Source: Gentiana macrophylla
Lineage: Eukaryota; Streptophyta; Magnoliopsida; Gentianales; Gentianaceae
Reading direction: 5' to 3'
Length of the DNA: 64,000 nt
NCBI GenBank assembly: GCA_026214975.1
Contig: CM047805.1
Coordinates: 185,629,333 to 185,693,332 of the forward strand
The position numbers and the translations under genes are program-made. The notes below the pieces were generated by a model. It saw only the letters and a program-made list of their open reading frames with translations, was not told the origin of the DNA and searched no databases. Positions 34,156 to 45,689 of this stretch are shown here, in pieces. How positions within the stretch are numbered: position 1 is the stretch's first letter; each line of letters starts with the position of its first letter.

Positions 34156-35099
34156 CTTTTTTTTTTTTTTTTTTTTTTTTCCCGGGAAACGAAAGATTTT
34201 ATTAAACGCCGGACTAACGCCGGTAAAGATACAAGAACAACGCCGGACACCGCCGGTTAAAGCCGGATCACAACCGGATAAGGCAAACTACTACGCGGAC
34301 TAGCCGCACTACAAACAACAATACAATACAAACAAGATCAAATAATAGATCGGGTCAAGGGTGCTGAACCGAAGGAAAAATTTCCGATAAGACGTTCAGA
34401 CACATGGATCCTTTAAGTAACCTATTATTCGACCAACAACAAACACATAACTAAAATACGAACATAGTACACGTACATGAACAAAAACAAAAACAACAAC
34501 AATAACACCGCTGGACTACACCGCCTCAAGCCGCCATCTTACGGAATAAAGAGCCCGCAAGCCTGACATCTCATCCCGATTAGAGAACGGCCAACCGGAG
34601 AAGACGCCGGAGAACACCATTGCAGTCAAGATTCCGGCACCGAACACCGGACATGGCTGAAAAGCCAAGAGAAGATGGCGAGCGAGCACCGGAGAGCTCA
34701 AACAACAACGGTGAAGCATCTACCACGATCCAAGCGAAGAAATCTAGACGGCCACCAAAAAGAATCAGACAACAAAACGGATCTCGAGTAGGAGGACCCC
34801 GAATCGCCATCGCCTTGTCGACTCGCAACCCAAAGAAACCAAGGACTCGATCAAGACCATCCGCCATTAGCAAGCCCCGAAGAGCTTGAGCAGAAACGTA
34901 GCGGAGCAAATCGCCAGAGAACAAAGCAGCCAAGACAACGGAGAAAAGAGAGAACAACCAAGAAAGTAAAAGAAAACACAAAACCCGACGCCGGCAGCCT
35001 ATTGCTACCGGCGCCGGAAGCAGCAAGGACGATGGAAGAAGGCAAGCGTTTGGGTCTTTCTAGATAGGGAAAGAAGGTTCAGAGAGTTCTTTTCCAGCC
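34156..35099 (-). mobile_element. LINE-like retroposon with poly(A) tail and 11-bp TSD
   Basis: GACACATCTTC occurs on both sides (34145-34155 and 35100-35110). The minus-strand copy ends in a ~25-base poly(A), seen as poly-T at 34157-34181. Just before the tail is AATAAAATCTTTCGTTTCCC, typical of plant LINE 3' ends. The 3' third is rich in GCCGG repeats. No reverse transcriptase or endonuclease motifs are present in its 940 bp. A 148-codon frame (35026-34580, minus) starts within it but shows only a hydrophobic N-terminus. Likely a deletion derivative or SINE-sized non-autonomous retroposon. Confidence 0.8.
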
Positions 35100-35110
35100 G
35101 ACACATCTTC

Positions 35111-35519
35111 ACCTACTTAATCTAAAAAAATAAACGTTGCAGCATAATCTTTTTCACAATCAAATGTACTAGAACACAGATTTTACATAAGGCCCTTGAT
35201 CATGCTGACTATATGCAATCATTCCCCATCACTCATCTCAATCACTTCACTTCTACTCATACTGCATACCTTACCCCTACCCAACTCACCCTTACCACCC
35301 CGACCCATCATCTTCGTCTTACCTCTATTCGTCCCAACCATGTCCTATCACTTCTTACTTACACATGAGACCCTCTTATGTCTTATGTCTTAACCATTAA
35401 TCATCGATTACGTCAAATATTATGAAATTTCCTACATTTTATTCTATTTTGTTACGTGCAAACATAAAAATGAAATAACAGCATTGCATTGCATTTATTT
35501 TATTAATTTTATATCATTA
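35111..35519. other. intergenic DNA, no gene seen
   Basis: Pyrimidine-rich stretch at 35225-35360 gives a spurious Leu/Pro-rich frame. Confidence 0.5.
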
Positions 35520-35521
35520 CA

Positions 35522-36185
35522 TTATGATGATGCTGGAAATCGTCGGGTGATGAATCTGGGACCTTCTTCCTAATGACAATCCGCACAAACTTTAAGAACA
35601 ACAAACACGATAAAGGGGGAGAGTTTGTGCGAGGTTTACACTGCACTTGAGAAACGGTATCTCGAGCTGCCTACGTATCCAATTAGTATATTGGAATCAA
35701 GTCTTCGTAGTTTCTTGAGGATTGTTTATATAGAGGGGCTTGTGCCCTAGCGTTTGTGCGTAGCATGTCCCTGATGGACTCTAATTTCGTGTTTCCTAAG
35801 GAATGAATAATGATCATTTGATCTCCTTACCTTTAGGAGATAAGTATGGTTATATTCGAATGTCAAGATCAGAACAGTTATGATTTATGATTCTTTCCGT
35901 ATTTGTCCGATTTATCTTACACATGGGGAATTGGCTAAGAGACAGACTTAGGCCGACTTGTAGGGTCTGGTGTGGGTCTGCTGTCCATGTAACTCGACCA
36001 ACCTACAGAGGTCGGGGAAGAGTAGCCGAACAGGGCTCGGGGGAGGCTGGCCGAGCTTATTAGCTCGGACCTTCGGGGATTCCGACCCCCCTCAGAATGG
36101 ACCTTCTCTATCTCCATTTACAGTTTGATCATAATGGAGATAACATGTGGCGAGACGCTGATCCGACCCTCGTCACATTACATCA
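35522..36185 (-). repeat. possible solo LTR
   Basis: A minus-strand TATA-like CTATATAAAC lies near 35728, and GAGCTGCCTACGTATCC at 35665-35682 is a phrase I associate with plant gypsy LTRs. TGATGATGCTGG (35524) and ACATTACATCA (36175-36185) could be its ends. No second copy is in the window and no target duplication is clear. Confidence 0.3.
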
Positions 36186-36851
36186 ATCTATACCGACAAG
36201 TCGTAGGGTTTAATCTCACAAATACTCGACGTTGGTTTAGTATAATATGACCCGTAGTTACGCCGTGTAGTCAACTTTGAATTTATTAATGTATAAAAAA
36301 ATAGCCCAATTTAATTCCCGGATGCCAACCAGTTTAGACTTCAATAAATTAATAGACTATTAATAATAGATGATCTCAGAACTAGTCATAAAATGCTACA
36401 AATATAAATATCAATATAAATGGAGTGTCATAAGGTGCTACTTGGTTTGACCGCACATAGTAGTAGCAAATACTTTGAGTTTTTTTATGTTTGGTTTAAC
36501 TTGAACTCTGTATATCCCACTTGCTAGTTGCTACTACATTAATTAGTCCCATAAAAAATGTTAATCCATTTATTAAAAAACTAATATATATTAAAAAAAC
36601 AAATAAATACGCTTGCTTGAGCTAAAATAATAAATTTGTGTTCTTTATTAGGTATAAAGTGCATCTAGATATATCATTTATTCAACGTTTTAAAAGAGGA
36701 AAAGTTTACAAATAACTATTAGCTAAATTAATAAAAGTAATAAATGATGTTTTGTATTTTTTTTTAAAAAGGATACATTTTAATAAACAAAGATTTAACA
36801 AAAGAAGTGATAATTATTAAGGAGTTGAGATAGTATTAAATACCCAAATCA

Positions 36852-36925
<74 letters not shown>

Positions 36926-36940
36926 ATATATATATATTGA
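36186..36940. other. AT-rich DNA ending in a (TA)n microsatellite
   Basis: No gene seen. A (TA)n tract of about 70 bases runs 36853-36922, followed by a second short TA tract up to the LTR at 36941. The other side of the gypsy element (48855 on) is also TA repeat, so the element went into a (TA)n run. Confidence 0.8.
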
Positions 36941-37565
36941 TGTTATGTGGAATATCAGCTTTCTTGTAATAAACACAATCTTGAGGATATAAAGTTTGTT
37001 TATAGGTGATTCCTCGGAGAGAGATGCAGCGGTTATTTAGAACAAGGTGGCGGAGTAAGCATAAAGTAAATAACAGCAGATTGGGCCGGTGGTTAGCGGC
37101 AAAAGGGCAGAGTTTGGCTGTGTGTACTAATTCTCAGCTCTCTTTCTTCGTTACATATGATCCTCTATTTATAGACAAGTAAGTCGGTCTACTGTTCTTG
37201 ATTAGACAGCTAATGATATAATAAGAAGTAACTTATACAAGTGTCATAAGTATCTTAAATAAATATCTGCATACACTGAATCAAGTAAATAGGCATGCCA
37301 GGCGCCCGCATGCGCTGTCCGCGGCGACGATAGCGTGGTGATGGCGAGCAGCGGGTACGATCTTGCCTTGATTGTAAGGAGAGGAAACCATATGATGGAG
37401 GGAGATACGTCCGGTTTGGAAGTGGCGGACAGAAAGACGGCTAGACTGGCGGCGCTTCTTTGTAAATGGGGCGGCTACAGCGGCGAGGCCCATGATATTT
37501 ATATTGGGCCGGGTTGACTGGCCCAATCCATTGGAACAGTGTCCTGTTGCGGGTTAGGTATATCA
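36941..37565 (-). repeat. gypsy 3' LTR (625 bp)
   Basis: Plus-strand ends TGTTATGTGG and GGTATATCA. TATA box CTATAAATAG on the minus strand at about 37165-37174. Matches the right LTR along its whole length. Confidence 0.92.
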
Positions 37566-37580
37566 ATGGCCCCCTACTCT
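37566..37580 (-). promoter_or_regulatory. polypurine tract
   Basis: AGAGTAGGGGGCCAT on the minus strand abuts the 3' LTR. The same tract occurs at 61968-61982 in the second Tat element. Confidence 0.8.
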
Positions 37581-37669
37581 GCGACTGGATGTGCCCGCCC
37601 AGGCGGAGAGTAGAAAGTATGTCAAAGAAGTGAATACCATCTGTAGTTGCTGTGCTTGTAGCGAACAGG

Positions 37670-37895
37670 CTTTGATCGCCGATAGTCGCTATATCGGCCT
37701 TAGTTGCCAACAACGCTCTGTTGGGCTTAATCGCCGACAACGCTCTGTCGGGCTTAAATCAGTGTCATCGAAACCATCAATAACTTGCTGTGCATTGCAG
37801 CGAACAGGCTTTGATCGCCGATAATCGCTATATCGGCCTTAGTTGCCAACAACGCTCTGTTGGGCTTAGTCGCCGATACCGTTTATCGGGCTTAA
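37670..37895. repeat. array of six short hairpins with compensated stems
   Basis: Six 17-19-base dyads with 6-bp stems lie in two blocks. 37679-37697: CCGATA/TATCGG. 37707-37724: CCAACA/TGTTGG. 37734-37751: CCGACA/TGTCGG. 37818-37836: CCGATA/TATCGG. 37846-37863: CCAACA/TGTTGG. 37873-37889: CCGATA/TATCGG. Three of them have the identical loop ACGCTC. The two blocks are a ~139-bp direct repeat that includes GCGAACAGGCTTTGATCGCC. Related hairpins occur at 62645-62915. Confidence 0.88.
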
Positions 37896-38127
37896 TGATG
37901 ACCGCCGGTAGCTGGGCGACCAGAATTGAAAAGGAATGTACTAGCAGTTCAAACGTCGCATCAGTCACGTGAGAGGTTGCGTACGATCTGAATCGCCGCC
38001 TATTCTGATTGGCTGCCGTTTCTTGGGATACGAACCGACGTCAGTTAGACGTATCATGGAGACAAGACGTTTCGAAACGTTTTGAATTTCGAAAATCGTA
38101 ATAACTGTTCCCGCCCTTATTCTCCTC

Positions 38128-38135
38128 TATAAAAG
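38128..38135 (+). promoter_or_regulatory. TATA box of the antisense gene
   Basis: TATAAAAG in the context CTCCTCTATAAAAGGGGG, on the strand opposite to gag-pol. About 20 bases downstream is a perfect 7-bp hairpin TTCACCA/TGGTGAA (38153-38170), near where transcription would start. Confidence 0.65.
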
Positions 38136-38159
38136 GGGGTCCTCCTCCACCATTCACCA

Positions 38160-41100
38160 CTTTTGGTGAAACTGACCTCGGTGATAACAAAACTCCGGCG
38201 AGAAGGCGATTTCCGGCAAGGTTTAACAGAGCTCCGATCAAGCGTTTTCCTCAGCAATCAATCTACTTTTCACCCTCTTTCAACGATCAGGTAGCAAGAT
38301 CTTCCCTCTGTTTCCGTTTTTTTTTTTTTTTTTTTTTTTTTTTTTGATTCCTTCCGAAAAATCGTGATTTCGATTTGTTTTCCTTGCGTTTTTGTATGAA
38401 TGTTGCCCTAGTTTGCTTTGGTGTAGTGTATGATCCTGATGATCCCGCTTTTGAGTATTGTGTATGCGTTTATCCTCTTTCCTAAATCCCCAGCTTATGC
38501 TACCTCCATGATTTGTTCAAGCGTTTATATGTTGACATATCACTTATTCCTATATGAATGCATATGTGATTGGGGTAGTTCGCTTTGGGGTTTTAGGTTA
38601 ATGCTTGGGAGAAAGATAGGTTTTTTTTCGAGTTTCTTGTTTAAAGAAGATAGAGGGGCGAGGTGTCGGGGTGTACTCGCTTTCACCTCGGCCCGACTAT
38701 CACGTCTGGGTGATTAAACGTGTCCACCTTGCCCTTTTTTCTTTTTCAGCATGTCTTCTGAAGATACTCAATCAAATGAGGAAGTTCGTGTAGTCGCTGG
38801 TTACGGATCCGGCGACGAGGTGCAGATGGTCGATGACTCGACTCGATGAGAGCAAGAGAGGCGAGCGAGCCGAGGATGAAATCGCTCTTATTGGCGATGG
38901 CGCGCTGGTGGTGAGATTGAGGAAGTAGGCGGCGAGCGAGGATGAGGACAGGTGGTGCTTGAGTTCGTTGGGTAGGAGGGCCGCGAGTTCTTCTAGGATT
39001 CTGGGGCGCCGACGCGCGGCAGGAAAAGGTCTGTCAAGATCAGTCCGCGAAGTTACCGCCGAGTGAATGCGCGCAAAAGTGTCGACCCGCGAGCTCATAT
39101 CTCGGTGGAGGGAATGAGAGCCTTACAGATTACACGTCGTCGCCGGGTTATATATGACATTCCCTCGATTATCGATTCGCGAGCACGGAGCGAACAATGT
39201 GTCAAGGATTTGCGGCGCGGCGAAGATTACATATGGCTCCACTTCGACCACTTCGTTGCGGACTCAGGCCTCCTTCACCCATTCTTCGTGAAGTTTATGG
39301 AGGAGCCGAGGTGATGCCTGCGACCTTAGTTTGGGAGTTGTTCGGCGTAGTGACATCCTTTATTATAATCACCGATTGAAAGTGGCGCGAACCCTCTACG
39401 ATGGGCGCTTTGCTATATTTCTACTCTTTCGCGCGAAAGGCGACGCCGCCGATTCAACCACGTAGTCGCCGAGTAGTGGTCGGCCCCGCTTTGTTATTCG
39501 ACCTCCCGGATAAAGTTGCGGATCGATAAGAGATGCATGAAGGTGGAGTCACGGGTGGGATGGCCTTTGCAAAATCGCCGGCAAACTCAGGACAACCGAA
39601 CACCTCAAAGATATCAAAACCCAGGACGACGACGATGGGTTCATAGCCGAAATAAAAGATGATCTAGGCTATACTCGCAGGAATGAGGATCAAGCCCGCG
39701 CGTACAACTGGAGAGTGCTTCTTGATATTAGCGAACCGTATCTTGGGTTAGCGGGGCTTCCTGCCGCGGGGGTTGGCGCTCCCCTTGCACCTGTCGATCC
39801 GTTGCCAACCCACCCTGACTGGTACGGGGAATGTCATCATGCTATATGCCTACCATCCCAATGTACCACCTGTGGAGGCGACCCCTCTTTGCGAGCACCG
39901 AGTAGGATTCTTACTTTTTGCATCTGCATCTTTCTTGTTTCCCCCATATATTTATCTGTTAACACGCTTCGTGCTTTCCAGGTACCATGGATAGATTGAC
40001 TCAGCGCAACTCTCTGTCCCGGGCGAAGACGACTGGGGAGGTGAACAGAGCCAGAAATCTGGTGAAAGTGCAGACTGATCTTCCGGGTCACCCCATCGCT
40101 TTGGCGGCGGCGGGCACCTCAAGCTCGCGGTGAAAAGACGGCCGTGCCATCGGTGCACCCATCGCGCTCTGGTTGGGGCGAGCAAGGCAATGAAGCAGAC
40201 AACTCTCTCGAAGCTGCCTCCTACCGGTCAAAAGAAAAGGGCCGTATCTGAAGAGGCTGTCCGCATTGATGACATCGGCGGCGATCGTGATGCTCCTCCC
40301 CCCCACAAAAAATCCAAAAAAGATGAAACCAAGGAAAAGGCCGCTGCGGATAGAGAGGCAGAGGTGAGGGTCGTTGAGGTTACTGCGGGCTCGACATCTG
40401 CTGCTGATAAAGGCAAGAAGGTTGCTGAGGTGTCCGCAGTCGCGGGCACCGAACTGATCACGCTGCCCAAAAACGTGCCCGTTGGGCCAGCGGGCTTCCC
40501 AGCTGTCTGGTTGGATGAGGGGTTTATGAGCCAACCCCTCAATATTTCGAAGGCGAAAGCAATTTCGAAGGGGATCGCAGATGTTCCTCCCCTAAAGCAC
40601 TTGAAGTGGGGCCTGCCCCCAAACATTAACTTGGAGATCGGTCGCGGGATCGCGGATAGGGTCGTCCTGGCGACTGCACCACACCTCGCCCGTACCTTTG
40701 TCCCCAACGCCAAGATCTGTAGGTCTGCTTCGGCACCGCTGTGAGCACGAGTAAAGTTTCCTTTGTTTTACCATATTTGTCTTTTGCTTTATTTTTCAAA
40801 GTTGATACTGACCTCGCATATCTCTTTCCTTTCAGTTTGGCACTGGGTTGGCCCAGTTTATAAACGACCATATCGAGACCATATCCCTGAGCGCTGATAG
40901 TGCTAAAGCGGCGGACGAGTCCAAGAAAGCATTGGAAAAGTCCCATGACACAATGGCGCAGCTTCACGGCGAGTTGGAGTCTGAGAAGGACAAAGTGAAG
41001 CGGTGATCGCTCGCAGAAGAAAGCGCCCTGGAGAAAGCGCTGCCAAGAGCGCAAAGCGCGCGTGGCGGCCGAAAGCGCGCGGTGTCGATGAATCATGGGG

Positions 41101-41538
41101 TAAAGCCGGCGGACTTCGGGCGGAAGCTGACAAAGTGCGGATAGAGGCTGAGCAGAATGCTGCCCGATCGGAGGAGCTTGCGCAGGAGCGTGTGGCCAAA
41201 GCTCAAGAGTTATCTGATTTGATGGAGCAGCTTCAAGCTAAATGCGGCGATGCTCATCGTGCACTCGCCGTTATGAATCGAAAGATGGCGATAAGAGCGC
41301 CGAGGTCGGCGACGCTTTGTTATGGGCTTCCGACCAGGGCGGCTATCACCTTGCTCGCTGTTTATGGGCCCGGGGTAGTGAGGATCCAGATGTTGAAACT
41401 TTGCGAGACTGGATTCTCACACACCCTTTCGACGAGGAACTAAGGGCTTTCCATGCGCGGATTCCTTATTCGGATAAGGAGCTCGAGGCCTATGCTCCAA
41501 AGCTTGCTCTGATTGGGTCGCTCCTGCCGCAGTTGTAG
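38160..41538 (+). pseudogene. antisense additional ORF (aORF), Transposase_28-like, multi-exon, frameshifted
   Basis: A plus-strand gene lies within the minus-strand gypsy element. A 5'-UTR intron is likely (donor CAG|GTAGC at 38290, acceptor TTTTTCAG at 38749), placing the ATG at 38751 (MSSEDTQSNEEVRVVAGYGS). After disrupted frames a conserved block reads HFDHFVADSGLLHPFFVKFM and, one frame over, VMPATLVWELFGVV. This resembles the plant domain named Putative gypsy type transposon (PF04195). A second intron (39902-39981) joins in frame. 40130-40744 is Lys/Glu-rich and then reads FPAVWLDEGFMSQP. After an acceptor at 40835 the C-terminus is coiled-coil-like (NDHIETISLSADSAKAADES, then Ala/Glu/Lys/Arg-rich to 41538). 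Function unknown. Several frameshifts make this copy unlikely to be functional. Confidence 0.7.
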
Positions 41539-42340
41539 AAAATAATCTGAGGAGTTAGTTAAATCGCGAGCTCGAACCGTCGACGCCGGTGGAGATGGTG
41601 AGGAAACTCATGAGCGAATCGAAGATCGATCTTTGCCGCGCCACTCCGCTGTTTCCTCCGAGTCGAAGTCGACAAGCTACTCCACCCTCCTTCACTCTGC
41701 CAATATTCAAAACGAAGATGCCACTGGATGAAGCTTAGCTTTGCTTTTGTCCCGATCGCTTGTAAATTCTGTTTTGACTTTGCCTTTACTTGATTTGTAA
41801 TTTGCAACTTATTTTTACTTTTCCGCATAACTCCTTACTTTTCCATTTGCAATTTGTATATCGAGGTTTGCTTTCGTCACTTCATATTTGCTTGTTTGCC
41901 TCTGTTATTGTAATTGAGTCCGATCAATCCCCTGCGGTTAGATAAGATTCAAGCCGTTGTATTTCAATTTGTGCCTCCTTGAATCTTATCTAAGCCAATT
42001 GTTCAATCGCTATTCGCTCTGCAAATCGATGTCAAAGATATCGCTTTTGAAATTAAATTTCCGGGGTAGCCCTCTGCTTTGATATGAGATTTGGCGGCGT
42101 GGCGCTTTTGAAAAAACTCTTCATATTGCCCCACTTTTTGATAAAGGTTGAGGGGAAACCGAGACCTTTGCTTAAAAATTTTTCTCGCTGAGTAAAATCT
42201 TTGTGTGAGAAGGGATGTAAAATTGGATTTATAAAATTTTGATCACCCCGCTAGATGATAAAATTTACAAAGAAAGCCTAGACGCTCTTTATCGTTGACA
42301 AGAGGATGGCCATAACCCTATCCGATTATTACATATAGTA
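41539..42340. other. non-coding spacer between aORF and integrase
   Basis: About 0.8 kb without a coding frame of note. It probably contains the 3' ends of both the antisense gene (plus strand) and the pol region (minus strand). Confidence 0.5.
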
Positions 42341-43440
42341 TCTCTTAAGATTATCCGCATGCCAAGGCTGTTGAGCTCGTAACCTTCAGGGTTCTTGAAG
42401 ACATAGGTTCCTTTTTGATCTCCTTTGCCACCGATAAGGTCCTTCCCGATTCATTTGTAAGTTTACCCTTGTCGGGTTCCATGCCCGTTGCTTTCCTATT
42501 GCGAAGAACGCGAATCCCCACTTTGAACGAGTGGTCGCGGATACGTTTATCATGCTCTCTCTTCGCTATCTGCTTGTAGTTTAACAACCGCTGATAGGTC
42601 ATTACTCTTTTTTCTTCTACCAGATCGAGATTGATTTGTTTATTCAACGCATTATCCTTGGGGTCGTAAAGAGCGACCACGATGCTTCAGCGCAGGCCAT
42701 CTCGACCGGACTCATTGCCTCCGATCCATAAGTTAAAGCAAAAGGAGTTTCACTGTTGGTGTTTTGATGGTGGTGCGGAGAGAGACCATAAGATGGCGGG
42801 CAACTCGTCTACCCACCCTCCTGCTTTTGCTTTATCATCCACACTTTTCTTTAGCATCTTAATTACTTGCTTATTGCCGGCCTCACTTGACCGTTACCAC
42901 AATGGATATGCTACGATGATTGCCAATGCTAACCTTGAATTCTGCGCAAAGGTTTGAAAAATCCGTGCGAAATTGTGGACCGTGGTCCGACACCATCGCT
43001 TTCAACGCCAAAGCGAGAGAAAATTTGATCGTGCAAAAAGTAACCCGCCGCTTTTGCGGTTATCTTAACCATAGGTTTGGCCTCAATCCATTTTGTAAAA
43101 TAATCGACGGCTACTATGATAACTTTGCATCCGCCTCTTCCTGGTGGAAATGGTCCGATTAGATCGAGTCCCCACATGTCGAAAGGCCAAGGTGCGACCA
43201 CAATGCTCTGCTCGACAGATGGTAATCGTGGGATATCCGCATGCTTCTGACATTTAGGACATTTCCTGACTAGCTTCTCAGAGTCCTTAAGAATACTAGG
43301 CCAGTAATATCCGGCGGTTAAAACCTTTTGTGCCAGAGAGCGGCTTCTTTGGATGTCCTCCGCTTTGCGCCTTGGTGAATCTCGTTTAGAATCACCAAGC
43401 TTTCCTCTTGTCGAACACACCGTAAAGGGGCTTTGTAGCC
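42341..43440 (-). pseudogene. gypsy integrase
   Basis: Right to left: QKVLTAGYYWPSILKDSEKL, VRKCPKCQKHAD (zinc-binding CxxC with upstream His), then the core WGLDLIGPFPPGRGG and VAVDYFTKWIEAKP with the first catalytic Asp, and an SDHGPQF segment with the second Asp near 43000. The C-terminal part is at 42680-42351 (LVEEKRVMTYQRLLNYKQI, then HSFKVGIRVLRN). Frameshifts near 43000 and 42700 break it, so integration activity is lost. Confidence 0.9.
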
Positions 43441-43990
43441 GACCTTCTATAAAGAACTCCGCTCATGATGACATACTTCGCAGCTTCTTCTTCCGAGGGT
43501 GCGTGATTTGTCCGCCTCATCGGGCAAAATGCCTGCTTCGATGTATGCTTGTATCTCATCTATCCAACATGCGACCACAGTGATATATCTATATCCATAA
43601 TCTCTCTTGCTTGATTGAGGCGTCGCTAAATATTCGATCATGATGGAAGGGTCCGCGAGCTCCTCCTCCAGAGAGAGTTTTGATAAGTAGTCTGCTCGCT
43701 CGTTGTCCTCTCTTTTGATTCTGATAAATTCACAATATTGAAAACCCGTTGCTAGCTTTCGGACAACCTTACCGTATTTTTCGAGAATGTCACAATGCGT
43801 GTCATAATCCCCCGAGATTTGTTTGACGATAAGCTGAGAGTCACAATAAACCTCCACATTCTCTACGTTTAACTCCATTGCGAGTTTGAGCCCCGCTATG
43901 ACTGCTTCATACTCGGCCTGATTATTCGTGGCGGCAAACTCAAACCTTAAAGCCTTTTCGATCTCCTCTCAGGTTCCCGGCTCCATTAAA
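43441..43990 (-). pseudogene. second (archaeal-type) RNase H domain
   Basis: Reads FEFAATNNQAEYEAVIAGLK (N-terminal frame, 43945-43880), then VEVYCDSQLIVKQISGDY and FIRIKREDNERADYLSKLSL. These carry the E, D and D positions of an RNase H domain. A second RNase H following the RT-RNase H is a known acquisition of the Tat lineage. The stretch 43878-43447 is open; an upstream stop breaks the start. Confidence 0.85.
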
Positions 43991-45410
43991 ATGACTCTCG
44001 CTCATAACCATTCCGACTCGATGCCCGTCGACGCATACAACGACCAACATTGCTCGTCTCGCTCCTGACCTCTGCGGGTCCGATTGGCATAGGCGAGTTT
44101 GGTCGTGGCGAGTTAAAACTTGTTTCTACGATGAAGTCTGGCAAGGTTTGCCCCTTGATTGCGTTCCTAGGTTGATACTGGATATCAAACTCGGTAATTT
44201 CGATTGCCCACTGAGAGCCGACTGAAAGGTCCGTTTGTGCAAAATTTGTCGTATCGGACTTTCTCATTAAAACAATTATTGTATGGGATGTAGAAGTAGC
44301 CCCGAGTTTTGCGGGCGACAATAACAAGAGAGTAAGCTAATTTTTCAATGTTAAAATAGCGGCTCTCTACGGATCGAGCTTTACTTACATAAAACACGGA
44401 TTTTGGAGGGTTCCGCCTCTTTTACAAGAACGGCGGCGATAAAATTCAACTGCCGCTAGATACAAAAATAGCACATCCCTACCGCCGGATGACTAAGAGA
44501 GGTGGCTTGCCCAGATACTCTTCGTGGGCTTGAAAAGCTTGCGAACATTCCGCTTCACTTAAAATGTCTTATCTCCTTTCGAAATTTTAAAGAAGGAAGA
44601 CACTTTTCGGTGACTTTATATGGCGACCAAGTGCGATAATGCGGCCGTTTAGCCTTTGAACTTCCTTGATCGTTGTGGGCTCCTTCATATCGAGGAGAGC
44701 TTGTATCTTTTCTGGGTTTGCCTCGATGCCGCGACGGCTAACCATAAAACCCAGAAACTTGCCCGCTCGAACCCCAAATGTACATTTTGCTGGATTGAGT
44801 TTCATAGAGTGCTTTTTAACATTGTTGAGAGTTTCTCGAAGATCGTCAACGTGGCTCTGTCCTGTCGACTTCACCACCATGTCATCTATATAAGCCTCCA
44901 TATTCCTTCCAATTTGCGAAATAAAACTTGGTTGATCATCCGTTGATACGTCGAACCCGCATTTTTCAACCCAAACGGCATCATCTCATAGTAGTAAAGG
45001 CCCCGGCAGCTCACGGCGCGTCATCTCCTTATCGGAATCAGCCATTCGTACCTGATGATACCCTGAGTATGCATCCAAAACTCAACACCTCAAAGCCAGA
45101 AATCGAATCCACCAATCTATCTATTCGAGGGAGTTGATAAGGATCTTTGGGACAAGCTTTGTTGAGATCGGTGAAGTCCACGCACATCCTCCACTTGCCG
45201 TTATGCTTCTTGACCATTACCACATTTGCAAGCCGGTAGGATAAGCAAGCTCTTTATGATACCCGCTTCAAGAAGCTTTCGTACCTCTATCTTTACAAAT
45301 TGCCTCTTTTTCGTATGAAAACTCGGCGTGCTTTCGCCATTATGTACCGGTTTGACGGTTGAATCCACGCCGAGATGATGGAGGCGACTTGATCTGGACC
45401 CTCGCATATC
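43991..45410 (-). pseudogene. gypsy reverse transcriptase and first RNase H
   Basis: 45407-45201 holds the RT lead-in (HHLGVDSTVKPVH, IEVRKLLEAGIIK). 45223-45038 reads MVMVKKHNGKWRMCVDFTDL and NKACPKDPYQLPRID. 44901-44587 holds AYIDDMVVKS (YIDD active site) and KCTFGVRAGKFLGFMVS. The RNase H follows at 44397-43986 (SVESRYFNIEKLAYSLVI, then GSQWAIEITEFDIQYQPRNA). At least four frame changes occur. Sequence type and dual RNase H place it in the Tat group. Confidence 0.92.
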
Positions 45411-45689
45411 TCAGGATAACCCATGCAAAGGCACTCGTGTTTTCCTTTAGCATCTTTACGACTCTTCTCTCAAAGATAGCTTAACCTAGCCCCAAATTTA
45501 ATCTTCTCGCTTTCGTGGTACTCCTCGTTGATGACTATTTCTACTAGTTCATCTTCAAGCAGGTGAAATCGGGCTCATCCGACTTGTAGCGTTTCACATT
45601 CCAACCCGGCTGGCGCTTGCTCGCTCACATTCCCGATCATCTCGACCATTCCTTCAACCTCCGGTACCCCGATCCGTGGTCTCTTAGCC

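Noticed and set aside
34580..35026. 148-codon minus-strand frame inside the LINE-like retroposon
   Set aside because: No endonuclease, zinc-finger or RT motif; hydrophobic content follows from base composition. Retained only as part of the element.
37670..37895. Regularly spaced palindromic repeats as a CRISPR array
   Set aside because: Plant nuclear DNA, repeats are not identical, spacers are repeated, and no cas genes exist; it is a transposon repeat.
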